Assembly: GCA_947455805.1 (NCBI GenBank)
Contig: CANGSN010000001.1
Location: 1 to 47,862 of the forward strand
Direction of reading: 5' to 3'
DNA: 47,862 nucleotides
Source: Planctomycetota bacterium
GTDB taxonomy: Bacteria; Planctomycetota; UBA1135; UBA2386
The notes under the pieces are model-generated. The model had not been told where the DNA came from, did no database searches, and saw nothing but the letters and a program-made list of their open reading frames with translations. A program made the position numbers and the translations under genes. This document shows positions 8,358-16,481 of this stretch, in pieces; position 1 is the stretch's first letter; every line of letters begins with the position of its first letter.

Positions 8358-11014
8358 GCCATCGCCTCCTTGCGATCGAGGGTCAGCAGGCGCTTCAGCT
8401 CGTCGTTGCTGAGCTCGGTCAGCCAGTTCTCGCCGGCGGCGAGCAGACTGTCGGCGACCTCGCGCTTGCGATCGAGCATCTGCTGGATGCGCTCCTCGAG
8501 CGTGCCGCTGCAGACGAACTTGTGCACGAACACGTTGCGCTGCTGGCCGATGCGGAACGCGCGGTCGGTCGCCTGGTCCTCGACGGCCGGGTTCCACCAA
8601 CGGTCGTAGTGGAACACGCGATTGGCCGCGGTCAGGTTGAGGCCGGTGCCGCCAGCCTTCAGCGACAGCACGAACAGCTTCGGGCCGTCCGGTCGCGAAG
8701 CCTGGAAGTCGGTGACCATCTGGTCGCGTTCCTTCTGCGGCACGCCGCCGTGCAGGAACAGCACCTGGCCGCCGAACGACGTCTCCAGGTGCGTCTTCAG
8801 CAGCGAGCCCATCTCCTTGAACTGCGTGAAGATCAGGCAGCGGTCGCCCTCTTCGAGCGACTCCTCGACCATCTCGCTGAGCAGGTCGAGCTTGCCCGAA
8901 CGGCTCGGCAGCACGCTGCCGTCCATCAGGTAGTGCGCCGGGTGGTTGCACACCTGCTTCAGGCGCAGCAGCGTGGTGAGGATGGCGCCGCGGCGCTGGA
9001 TGCCCTCGGCGGCCTTCTCGACCTCCTGCAGGCCCTTGCGCACGACGGACTCGTAGAGGATCGCCTGCTCGCGGCTCAGCGTCGCGGTGACGATCTGTTC
9101 GGTCTTCTCCGGCAGGTCGGCGACGATCTCCGGATCGGTCTTCAGGCGCCGCAGCACGAACGGGCGCACGAGGCGCGCCAGCGCCGACATCGAGCCCTGC
9201 CGCCGCTGCTTCACGATCGGGTGCTCCAGCGTCTGCATGAACTGCGTTCGCGAGCCGAGCAGGCCTTCGTTGAGGAAGTCCATGATCGACCACAGGTCGA
9301 GCGGACGGTTCTCGAGCGGCGTGCCGGTCAGCGCCAAGCGGAAGTTGCCGCGCATCGCGCGCGCCACCTTCGACTGGCGGGTCGTCGGATTCTTGATGTT
9401 CTGCGCTTCGTCCAGCAGCACCCCGTCGAAGGTGATGCCTTCCATGATCTCTTCGTCGCGCTGCAGCAGGTTGTAGCTGGTCAGCACGATGTCGGTGCCG
9501 GCGAGCATCGTGCGGAAGTCTTCGGCCGTCTCCGCGCGGCCCTTGCCGTGGTGCAGCACGATGCGCAGCGTCGGCGCGAAGCGGTTGAGCTCGCGGCGCC
9601 AGTTGCCGAGCACCGAGACCGGGCACACGATCAGGATCGGATAGCCGCCTGGGCGCGCGCGGCGCCACTCGAGCATCACAGTGATCGCCTGCACGGTCTT
9701 GCCGAGACCCATGTCGTCGGCGAGGCACGCGCCGAAGCCCTGGTCGACGAGGAAGTGCATCCACGCCTGGCCGCGGGCCTGGTAGGGACGCAGTTCGCCG
9801 AGGAAGTCGGCCGGCAGCGGGCGGTTCTCGATCGAGCGCGCCTGCTCGAGGTTGTGCAGCAGGTTCTCGAGCCGCGGCGTGCTGGCGATCGACTCCATCG
9901 CCAGGCCGTGCAGATGCGAGGCACCGCCGAGGCGCAGGCGGAGCGCTTCGAAGAAGCTGATCTTCTCGCCGCCCTCCTTCATGCGCGCCTTGAAGTCCTT
10001 CAGCGCTTCGCGGTCCTTCGGCGACAGCAGCACCGGGCGGCGATCGATGAAGACGAGCGGCGTCTTGGCGTCGACCAGCGAGTCGAACTGGGCTTGCGAC
10101 AGTTCCTGGTCACCGAGCGCCAGGCTCCAGCGGAACTCGAACCACGGCCGCGGGTCGTTCGCCTGGCCCTTGCCCTCGACGATGGCCACGCGCGCCGACA
10201 ACCGCTGCATCGACTCGATGCCGGGCAGCTGCAGCTCGAAGCCTTCGCTCTCGAGCATCGGCATGTGGTCTAGGATCTGGTCGAGCTCGGCGCGCGTCAG
10301 GCTGATGCGGCCATCGCTCATGTTGCGCGCGCGGCGCAGCGACGGCAGCTTCTCGGCGACGCGGTCGATCGTCTGCTCGATCTTCACCACGCTGTCGGTG
10401 GCGATCTCGTTGCGGAACGGCGACGCCGACAGGCGCCGGTGCAGGCTCTCGATGGTCTCGGTGAAGGCGATCGTCGGGATCGGCCGCAACAGGATCTGCA
10501 GGCCCCAGGGCGCGCCTTCTTCGAGCGGCTGGTCGGGGACCAGGATCTCGAGCACCGGCACCATCGGCGTCTGCCAGAACTCGCGCGGCAGGCGCTCGGC
10601 CTTCTGGAAGCGGCTCTCTGGCGGCGAACCGGCGGCGGTACGCGCCTGCACCCACTGGTCGAGCGCGTGGCCGACGAAGCTGACGACGAAGTTGCGCGGG
10701 GTCACCGCGTAGACCGGATCGTCGGGCACGGCGAAGCGCGCCGTGCACAGCGTGCCGGGCACGAGGTCGGCGAGGGCGGCGAGCACCCACTGCGTGTCCG
10801 CGTTCCAGTGCGGCGTCCACTGCAGGACACCAGGCTGCGGGGCCGGCGCGTAGTCGCCGCGGGCGATCAGCTTCTCGACCAACTGGGCTAGGGCGGCGAT
10901 CGCGCGCAGCGGTGCTGGCTGCTTGTCAGCCGGCAACGAAGCGAGCCACGGCAGCGCGTCCGCGAGCCGCAAGCCCAGCGCCGGGATCGTCCACAGCGCC
11001 GGGGCGACGCGCAC
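8354..11014 (-). CDS. SNF2-family DEAD/DEAH-box ATPase/helicase
   Basis: At 886 residues from the GTG at 11014 it is a bacterial SNF2 ATPase with a long N-terminal region and a C-terminal two-RecA core. Motifs in order: LADDMGLGKT (Walker A, about residue 435), DEAQNIKN (Walker B variant DEAQ), LTGTPLENR (motif III), then LSLKAGGTGLNLTAANRV and DRAFRIGQQR (motifs V and VI). These proteins translocate on DNA using ATP. The frame stays open and protein-like for 73 more codons upstream, to the CTG at 11233 just after the stop of the preceding cytochrome oxidase gene. That stretch has no ATG, GTG or TTG but reads HAAYLHSRQPADARIALWSD, which resembles the true N-terminus of this family. The real start may therefore be non-canonical. 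Confidence 0.93.
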   Translation of the reverse strand: MRVAPALWTIPALGLRLADALPWLASLPADKQPAPLRAIAALAQLVEKLIARGDYAPAPQPGVLQWTPHWNADTQWVLAALADLVPGTLCTARFAVPDDPVYAVTPRNFVVSFVGHALDQWVQARTAAGSPPESRFQKAERLPREFWQTPMVPVLEILVPDQPLEEGAPWGLQILLRPIPTIAFTETIESLHRRLSASPFRNEIATDSVVKIEQTIDRVAEKLPSLRRARNMSDGRISLTRAELDQILDHMPMLESEGFELQLPGIESMQRLSARVAIVEGKGQANDPRPWFEFRWSLALGDQELSQAQFDSLVDAKTPLVFIDRRPVLLSPKDREALKDFKARMKEGGEKISFFEALRLRLGGASHLHGLAMESIASTPRLENLLHNLEQARSIENRPLPADFLGELRPYQARGQAWMHFLVDQGFGACLADDMGLGKTVQAITVMLEWRRARPGGYPILIVCPVSVLGNWRRELNRFAPTLRIVLHHGKGRAETAEDFRTMLAGTDIVLTSYNLLQRDEEIMEGITFDGVLLDEAQNIKNPTTRQSKVARAMRGNFRLALTGTPLENRPLDLWSIMDFLNEGLLGSRTQFMQTLEHPIVKQRRQGSMSALARLVRPFVLRRLKTDPEIVADLPEKTEQIVTATLSREQAILYESVVRKGLQEVEKAAEGIQRRGAILTTLLRLKQVCNHPAHYLMDGSVLPSRSGKLDLLSEMVEESLEEGDRCLIFTQFKEMGSLLKTHLETSFGGQVLFLHGGVPQKERDQMVTDFQASRPDGPKLFVLSLKAGGTGLNLTAANRVFHYDRWWNPAVEDQATDRAFRIGQQRNVFVHKFVCSGTLEERIQQMLDRKREVADSLLAAGENWLTELSNDELKRLLTLDRKEAMA

Positions 11015-11234
11015 GGGCGGTCGTTCGTCGTCTTCGACCTCGCCTTCGGCGAGGCGTGCAACCGGGCGTAGCGTGGTCTCCTCGACCGGGATCAGCAGCT
11101 GCAGATCGACCGGTTCGACTTTGGCGACGAGATCGCTGGGCAGCGCTGTGGCGACACCCTCGGTGCCGAGGTCGGACCAGAGGGCGATCCGCGCATCGGC
11201 GGGCTGACGCGAGTGGAGATAGGCGGCGTGCAGA

Positions 11235-11657
11235 CTAGTGCTTCCCGTGATTCGGATCGGCCTTCGGCTGCGTCCACTGGTACTGCACGTTCGTGTGGCG
11301 CACGGTCAGCTCGCCGTCCAGGCGACGGGTCGCGTGGTCCGACAGAGTGAAGATGAACAGCAACGACAGGAACAGGAACGAGCTCAGGAAGACGATCTTG
11401 TTGATCGCCGTGTCCCACTTCACGTGCATGAAGAAGGCGATGACCAACGACGCCTTGACGCTGGCGATGGCCATGGCGATCAGCATGTTGGCCGGACCGA
11501 AGTCCACGCGCGACGCGCCGACGGTGATGCCGGTCAGGATCAACAGTGCGATCAGCACGTTGAGGAACATCGCCGAGCTGGAGATGTGGTGGTGACCCAT
11601 CTGCAGGCCGCCGTGCCCGTGGGCGTCATGTCCGTGGGAGTGATCGTGGGCGCTCAT
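11235..11657 (-). CDS. Cytochrome c oxidase subunit IV (CyoD/COX4-like) membrane protein
   Basis: The 140-residue product has a strongly His-rich N-terminus (eight His in residues 1-16, plus HHH at about 22-24), then three hydrophobic helices at about residues 30-48, 58-75 and 88-106. A short polar C-terminal tail follows. This is the size and topology of the small prokaryotic cytochrome oxidase subunit IV, thought to help assemble or stabilise the oxidase. Its ATG shares one base with the TGA of the subunit III gene (TGATG). It closes the cytochrome oxidase part of the operon, directly before the SNF2 gene. The sequence is divergent, so context carries part of the call. Confidence 0.85.
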   Translation of the reverse strand: MSAHDHSHGHDAHGHGGLQMGHHHISSSAMFLNVLIALLILTGITVGASRVDFGPANMLIAMAIASVKASLVIAFFMHVKWDTAINKIVFLSSFLFLSLLFIFTLSDHATRRLDGELTVRHTNVQYQWTQPKADPNHGKH

Positions 11658-12391
11658 CACGGCACCAGGTAGAGCAAGGGGAACAGGAAGATCCAGATCA
11701 GGTCGACGAGGTGCCAGTAGAGGCCGACCAGGTCGACGGGCAGGAAGTAACCGTTGTGGAAGCGACCCTTCGCGGCACCCACCATGATCCAGAGGATCAG
11801 GCCGGCGCCGATGATGACGTGCAGGCCGTGGATCGCGGTCATCGTCAGGTAGATCGCGAAGAACAGGTGGCCGTGCGGCACACCGGCCATCACGCCGTCG
11901 TAGTCCTTGAACCAGGCGAGCGAGCCGGTCGCTTGGTCGTAGGGCGCGAACAGCTCGCTGAAGACCACGAAGCCGTGCTCGTGCTTCGCCTTGTATTCGA
12001 AGAACTTGATGACCATGAAGGCGAGGGCGCCCACCACGGTCAGGCCACAGAACATCAGGGTCTTCTGCTTCTGGCTGGTCTGCGCCGAGCGCACGCCCAT
12101 GGCCATCGTCCACGAGCTCAGCAGCAGCACCGTCGTGTTGATGGCGCCGAGCTTCCAGTCGAGCTGCTGGCCACCCAGACGGAACGTCTCCGGGTAGACC
12201 TCGTGGTAGTAGAAGTAGGCAGCGAAGAGGCCGCCGAAGAGCAGGATTTCCGTCGCCAGGAACAACCAGAAGCCCAGCTTGGCCGACTGGAACTCCTGCA
12301 CCGGCGTGTCGAAGTGGTGCGCCACCGTGTGGGGAACGAACTCGGGTCCCGGCGCCGGGATCACTACCGAGTGGTGACCGTCATGACTCAT
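11657..12391 (-). CDS. ctaE: Cytochrome c oxidase subunit III
   Basis: The 244-residue membrane subunit belongs to an aa3/caa3-type haem-copper oxidase. Five hydrophobic helices are visible. Typical family stretches are KLGFWLFLATEILLFGGLF, with the conserved acidic residue in helix I, and AIYLTMTAIHGLHVIIGAGL. The C-terminal YWHLVDLIWIFLFPLLYL is very characteristic. Five helices rather than seven is the short form common in bacteria. The N-terminal 30 residues contain several His (MSHDGHHS, HTVAHHFD). An AGGA ribosome-binding site lies 8 bases before the ATG. It is 78 bases after the subunit I gene. Confidence 0.94.
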   Translation of the reverse strand: MSHDGHHSVVIPAPGPEFVPHTVAHHFDTPVQEFQSAKLGFWLFLATEILLFGGLFAAYFYYHEVYPETFRLGGQQLDWKLGAINTTVLLLSSWTMAMGVRSAQTSQKQKTLMFCGLTVVGALAFMVIKFFEYKAKHEHGFVVFSELFAPYDQATGSLAWFKDYDGVMAGVPHGHLFFAIYLTMTAIHGLHVIIGAGLILWIMVGAAKGRFHNGYFLPVDLVGLYWHLVDLIWIFLFPLLYLVP

Positions 12392-12469
12392 CTTGGAATC
12401 CTGTAGCGAGGTGGCGTTGGAGGCTCTGTGGGGCTTCTTCGTCGGCTTGGACGAAGAAGTCTGGCCGGT

Positions 12470-14131
12470 TCAGCGGACCGGCGTCTGCATCGACTGGTAG
12501 TCGAGCGTCGAGTAGTCGTAGACCTCGTGCACGACCTTCGGCGGCACGTCGAAGTTCTCGAGCGGCGGCGGGGTCGGGCACAGCCAGTCGAGCGTCACAC
12601 CGCCCCACTGGTTCTGCATGGCCTTCTTGCCCTGGAACAGCGAGGCCACCAGGTAGAAGACCATCATGCCGATACCGACGGTCAGGATGATGACGCCGAC
12701 CGTCGACGCCGCGTGGTATGGCGCGTAGTCCGGCACGTAGGTGGCGTAACGACGCGGCATGCCGCGGCTGCCCATGATGAACTGCGGCAGGAAGGTCGCG
12801 TTGAAGCCGATGAAGATGATGGCGCAGGCGATCTTCGCCAGGAACTCGTCATACATCACGCCGAACATCTTCGGCCACCAGTGATGCAGGCCGGCGAAGA
12901 ACGCCAGCGCGATCGAACCCATCATCACATAGTGGAAGTGCGCGACGACGAAGTAGGTGTCGTGCAGGTGGATGTCGACGTTCAGCGCGCCGAGGATCAC
13001 GCCGGTCAGGCCGCCGATCGCGAAGATGATCAGGAACGCCAGCGTGTAGAGCATCGGCGAGTTCAGCGCGATCGAGCCCTTCCAGATCGTCGCGACCCAG
13101 CTGAACTCCTTGATCGCGGTCGGGATCGCCACGAAGAAGGTCAGGAACGAGAACGCGAACATCGCGTACGTCGACTGACCCGACGTGAACATGTGGTGGC
13201 CCCACACGAGGAAGCTGATGATCGCGATCGCCAGCGAGCTGAACGCGATCAGCTTGTAGCCGAACAGCGGCTTGCGGCTGTGGACCGACACCAGCTCGCT
13301 GATGATGCCGAAGGCCGGCAGCACCATGATGTAGACGGCCGGGTGGCTGTAGAACCAGAAGAAGTGCTCGAACAGCACCGGGTCGCCACCGAGGCGCGGA
13401 TCGAAGATGCCGATGTGGTAGAGGCGTTCGAACGCGACCAGCAGCACCGTGATGCCGAGGACCGGCGTCGCCAGCACCTGCAGCAGCGACGTGGCGTAGA
13501 GCGCCCACACGAACAGCGGCATGCGGAACCAGGTCAGACCCGGCGCGCGCAGCTTGTGCACGGTGACGATGAAGTTCAGCCCGGTGAAGATCGAGCTGAA
13601 GCCGAGCACGAAGATCGCGAGGCCGATCGTGACGACGGCCTGCTGGGTGTAGAGGCTGTACGGCGTGTAGAAGGTCCAGCCGGTGTCGAAGCCGCCCAGC
13701 ACGATGGCGAGCGTCGCCAGGACTGCGCCGGTGAGCCACAGGTAGAAGCTCAGCAGGTTCAGCCGCGGCAGCGCCACGTCCTTCGCGCCGAGCATCAGCG
13801 GCAGCACCATGTTCCCGAGCGAGCCCGGGATCGCCGGGATCACGAACAGGAACACCATGAAGGCGCCGTGCAGCGTGAAGATCTGGTTGTACTGCGCGTT
13901 GTCGAACAGCATGCCCTTCGGCTCCCACAGGTGGAGGCGAACGAGCAGCGCGAACAGGCCGCCGCACAGGAAGGCGATGGAGACGCCGACCAGGTACATC
14001 AGGCCGATGCGCTTGTGGTCGAGCGTGCCTGCCCACGACCAGAAGCCCGACCGGTTGTTCAGGTAGTTGGTCCCACCCGCCTCGGGAGCGTGGTGCGCGT
14101 GGGTGTCGATCACTGGGACGTTGGTGGTCAT
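12470..14131 (-). CDS. ctaD: Cytochrome c oxidase subunit I
   Basis: The catalytic subunit (553 residues, about 12 helices) reduces oxygen to water at haem a3/CuB. Seen directly: haem a ligand in TLHGAFM (H88); CuB ligand H263 and its cross-linked Y267 in FYSHPAVYIM; two more CuB ligands in WGHHMFTSG (H312, H313); and haem ligands in HFHYVMMG (H398, H400). The helix VI motif is YSHPAVY, not GHPEVY. This marks the A2 (YS) subtype, in which Tyr-Ser replaces the usual Glu of the D-channel. D118 (GAKDVALPRLN) at the D-channel entrance is kept. The SD (GAGG) overlaps the stop of the subunit II gene 7 bases upstream. Confidence 0.97.
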   Translation of the reverse strand: MTTNVPVIDTHAHHAPEAGGTNYLNNRSGFWSWAGTLDHKRIGLMYLVGVSIAFLCGGLFALLVRLHLWEPKGMLFDNAQYNQIFTLHGAFMVFLFVIPAIPGSLGNMVLPLMLGAKDVALPRLNLLSFYLWLTGAVLATLAIVLGGFDTGWTFYTPYSLYTQQAVVTIGLAIFVLGFSSIFTGLNFIVTVHKLRAPGLTWFRMPLFVWALYATSLLQVLATPVLGITVLLVAFERLYHIGIFDPRLGGDPVLFEHFFWFYSHPAVYIMVLPAFGIISELVSVHSRKPLFGYKLIAFSSLAIAIISFLVWGHHMFTSGQSTYAMFAFSFLTFFVAIPTAIKEFSWVATIWKGSIALNSPMLYTLAFLIIFAIGGLTGVILGALNVDIHLHDTYFVVAHFHYVMMGSIALAFFAGLHHWWPKMFGVMYDEFLAKIACAIIFIGFNATFLPQFIMGSRGMPRRYATYVPDYAPYHAASTVGVIILTVGIGMMVFYLVASLFQGKKAMQNQWGGVTLDWLCPTPPPLENFDVPPKVVHEVYDYSTLDYQSMQTPVR

Positions 14132-14138
14132 CGTTGCC

Positions 14139-15200
14139 TCACTTCGCCTCTGCGAGCGACTTCATGTACTGGATCAGGCCGGCGATCTTGCGGTCTTCGA
14201 TGTTGTCGAACGCGGACATGCCGCCGCGGTTGTACGGCTCCTCGGCGACGATCTTGGCCATCGGCGTCTTGATCGACTCGATGATGTAGGCGTCGTCGAC
14301 GGTGATGGTCTGCTTCTGGCCGCCGACCAGGACTTCGCGCTGGCGACCGGTGAAGGTGCCGTCGGCGTTCTTGGTGAACAGGCCTTTCCAGCTCGGGCCG
14401 ACGCCCGGGATGCCGTTCACCGAGTGGCAGCTGGCGCACAGCTGCTTGTAGAGGCTCTCACCGCTCTTGGCGGCAGCGGCCGGCGTGCTGTCGTCCCACT
14501 TGTCCCACGGCTTCTTGGCGAACTCTTCGGCCGAGACGACGTGCAGCTGCGCGTACATCTTGGAGTGGTCGTTGCCGCAGTACTCGGCGCAGAACAGGTG
14601 GTAGTCGCCGACTTCCTTCGGCTCGAACCACACGACCTGGCTGCGGCCTGGGATCACGTCGCGCTTGACGCGCATCTGCGGCAGGTAGAAGGCGTGCAGA
14701 ACGTCGGTCGATTCGGTTGCGAACGCGACCGGCTTGTCGACCTCGACCCAGACCTCGCCGAACGACTGCTGGCCGTTCGGGTAGGTGAAGGTCCAGTTCC
14801 ACTGCTTGGCGGTCGCCTTGTAGAGGTTGCGGCTCGCCGCTTCCGGCACGTTCGTCATGTCGAGGCTGCCCTTGAAGCCCCACGCGAACATGACCATCAC
14901 GATGATCAGCGGGATCACCGTCCAGACCACTTCCAGCGGCGTGTTGTGCGTCACGTTCGACAGCGCCGGCTGGTCCCACGTCTTGCGACGGTAGAGGACG
15001 ACCGACACGGCGATGACGCCGACGATCACCACGAAGAAGAAGATGCAGACGATGTAGGTGAAGTAGAAGAGCCCGTCGACGTGGTCGAACGTGCTCGCCA
15101 GCTTCGGCAGTTGGCCGTACGTGTCGACCGCCAGCGGCGGAGCCGGGTTCTCGATGTGGCCGGGAGTCCTGGCCGGGTCCTGGGTCAGTAGGGCGAACAC
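14139..15200 (-). CDS. ctaC: Cytochrome c oxidase subunit II with fused C-terminal cytochrome c (caa3 type)
   Basis: The 353-residue product has two membrane helices (about 44-70 and 91-109), then a periplasmic cupredoxin domain with CuA ligands H169, C204, E206, C208, H212 and M215 (FCAEYCGNDHSKM). A cytochrome c domain follows with CASCH at 255-259 and a later Met-containing region. It receives electrons from alternative complex III and passes them via CuA to subunit I. Fusion to cytochrome c defines caa3 oxidases and removes the need for a soluble carrier. The start codon is GTG (15198-15200), preceded by AGGA at a good distance. No classical signal peptide is seen, so the first helix must act as the anchor. 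Confidence 0.96.
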   Translation of the reverse strand: MFALLTQDPARTPGHIENPAPPLAVDTYGQLPKLASTFDHVDGLFYFTYIVCIFFFVVIVGVIAVSVVLYRRKTWDQPALSNVTHNTPLEVVWTVIPLIIVMVMFAWGFKGSLDMTNVPEAASRNLYKATAKQWNWTFTYPNGQQSFGEVWVEVDKPVAFATESTDVLHAFYLPQMRVKRDVIPGRSQVVWFEPKEVGDYHLFCAEYCGNDHSKMYAQLHVVSAEEFAKKPWDKWDDSTPAAAAKSGESLYKQLCASCHSVNGIPGVGPSWKGLFTKNADGTFTGRQREVLVGGQKQTITVDDAYIIESIKTPMAKIVAEEPYNRGGMSAFDNIEDRKIAGLIQYMKSLAEAK

Positions 15201-15246
15201 GGGTGTTCCTGGTCTGCGGTCTGTGGGCTGCGGAAGTTGGGGGTGC

Positions 15247-16080
15247 TCACGACGAGGAGGGCTGCGGCTGGGCCGTGGCGGCCTGCTGCCGCTCCTTCCG
15301 GAGCAAGATCCAGATCATCGCCCCGAGGGCGAGGACGGTGACGACGCCACCGACTCGCATCACGGTCCTCGCCGTGAGTGAGTAGGTGTTGGTGCGGGAG
15401 TCGAAGGTCAGGCAGTTGAGTCGAACCTCGTCGAGGAACGTGCCGAGCTTGCCTTCGCTGGCTTCGACCAGCGCGAGGCGGAGATCCTCCGGCTCGAAGG
15501 TCGTGTTCTTGACGATACGGCTGACCTTGCCGTCCTTGGTCAGGAAGATCAGCGACGGCGGGTGCGAGAACTGCTGGGTCGCGTCGGACCAGTAGTAGTT
15601 GAAGCCGACGGACTTGGTCAGCTTCGTGATGTTGTCCTGGTCACCGACGAGCACGCGCCACGCATCGTCGCCGCCGATCTTGGCGAGCTGGCGCAGGTAC
15701 GTGGTCTTGCGCGCCTTGGCGATCTCCGGCGTCTCCTTCGGGTCGATGGAGACGTTGAGGATGCGGTACTGCTTGCCCGGCTCGAAATCGACGTCGCTCA
15801 GGGCCCGGAACGCTTCGCCGAGCACCTGGCCGCACATGCGCGGGCAGCTGTAGTAGCCGAGGATCAGCACCACCGGTACTTCGCCCGGGAACCACTGGCG
15901 CAGCTGGAACGGGTAGCCGCGCTCGTCGAGGAAGCTCAGCTGCGGATCGACGGTGACGCCGATCGTGTCGAGCTGGTCGGCGGCGACCTCGCGCGACTCC
16001 AGCGTCGACGTGGGCGGCATGCCCTCCTGCGCCAGGGCGGCGCCGGTCGTCAGCAGCAGGGTTGCGAGGAGGGTCTTCAT
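15247..16080 (-). CDS. SCO1/SenC-family copper chaperone
   Basis: The 277-residue product starts with a signal peptide (KTLLATLLLTTGAALA), then a thioredoxin-like domain with the copper-binding CPRMC (C79, C83) and the partner His in FSHPPSLIFL (about 174). SCO proteins load copper into the CuA site of subunit II. The C-terminus carries an extra membrane helix (about residues 242-260) and a basic/Gln-rich tail. This C-terminal anchor is typical of SCO proteins encoded with alternative complex III. It lies 46 bases upstream of the subunit II gene, which fits its role. Confidence 0.92.
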   Translation of the reverse strand: MKTLLATLLLTTGAALAQEGMPPTSTLESREVAADQLDTIGVTVDPQLSFLDERGYPFQLRQWFPGEVPVVLILGYYSCPRMCGQVLGEAFRALSDVDFEPGKQYRILNVSIDPKETPEIAKARKTTYLRQLAKIGGDDAWRVLVGDQDNITKLTKSVGFNYYWSDATQQFSHPPSLIFLTKDGKVSRIVKNTTFEPEDLRLALVEASEGKLGTFLDEVRLNCLTFDSRTNTYSLTARTVMRVGGVVTVLALGAMIWILLRKERQQAATAQPQPSSS

Positions 16081-16108
16081 CGATGGTGCAGTTGCGGACT
16101 CGATCCGG

Positions 16109-16414
16109 TCACTTGCCGGCGAGCTTCTTGACGACGTCTTCGATCTTGACCGGGCCGCCGTGCAGGAACTTGTCCTCGATGGCGCGCACCTGGCCCAGCT
16201 CCTTGTTCTCGGCCTTGTAGATCTTGGTTTCGCGCTCGGCTTCCTGCACGCGCACGAAGATCGGGACCATCACCCACAAGGACAGGAACAGGACGACGGT
16301 GCCGCCGATGACCCAGATGGTCGCCGACCGGGCGTTGATGTCGTTCTCCGGATCGTGCACCACCGGCTCGTGCGTGGCGCCGGGTGCGTGTTCGTCGTGA
16401 TGGCCGTGGCCCAT
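16109..16414 (-). CDS. Small single-pass membrane protein of the Act-oxidase operon
   Basis: The 101-residue product has a His-rich N-terminus (MGHGHHDEH), one hydrophobic helix at about residues 31-53, and a charged, probably coiled-coil C-terminal part (EAERETKIYKAENKELGQ). I do not recognise a named family. Its position between actF and the SCO gene, same strand and short gaps, suggests an accessory or assembly subunit of the Act-caa3 supercomplex. It is unlikely to be a chance frame: codon use matches its neighbours and the hydrophobic helix is well formed. Confidence 0.75.
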   Translation of the reverse strand: MGHGHHDEHAPGATHEPVVHDPENDINARSATIWVIGGTVVLFLSLWVMVPIFVRVQEAERETKIYKAENKELGQVRAIEDKFLHGGPVKIEDVVKKLAGK

Positions 16415-16481
16415 GGCTGTGTCCGTTCGGTGTCCGGGGGGCGGGTTGTTCGTTGGGGGGCTGTTCGTTGGCGGGCTGGCT

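Noticed and set aside
12428..14272. 614-residue plus-strand frame opposite oxidase subunit I.
   Set aside because: It is Arg/Glu/His-rich, mirrors the codon bias of the real gene and has no recognisable domain.
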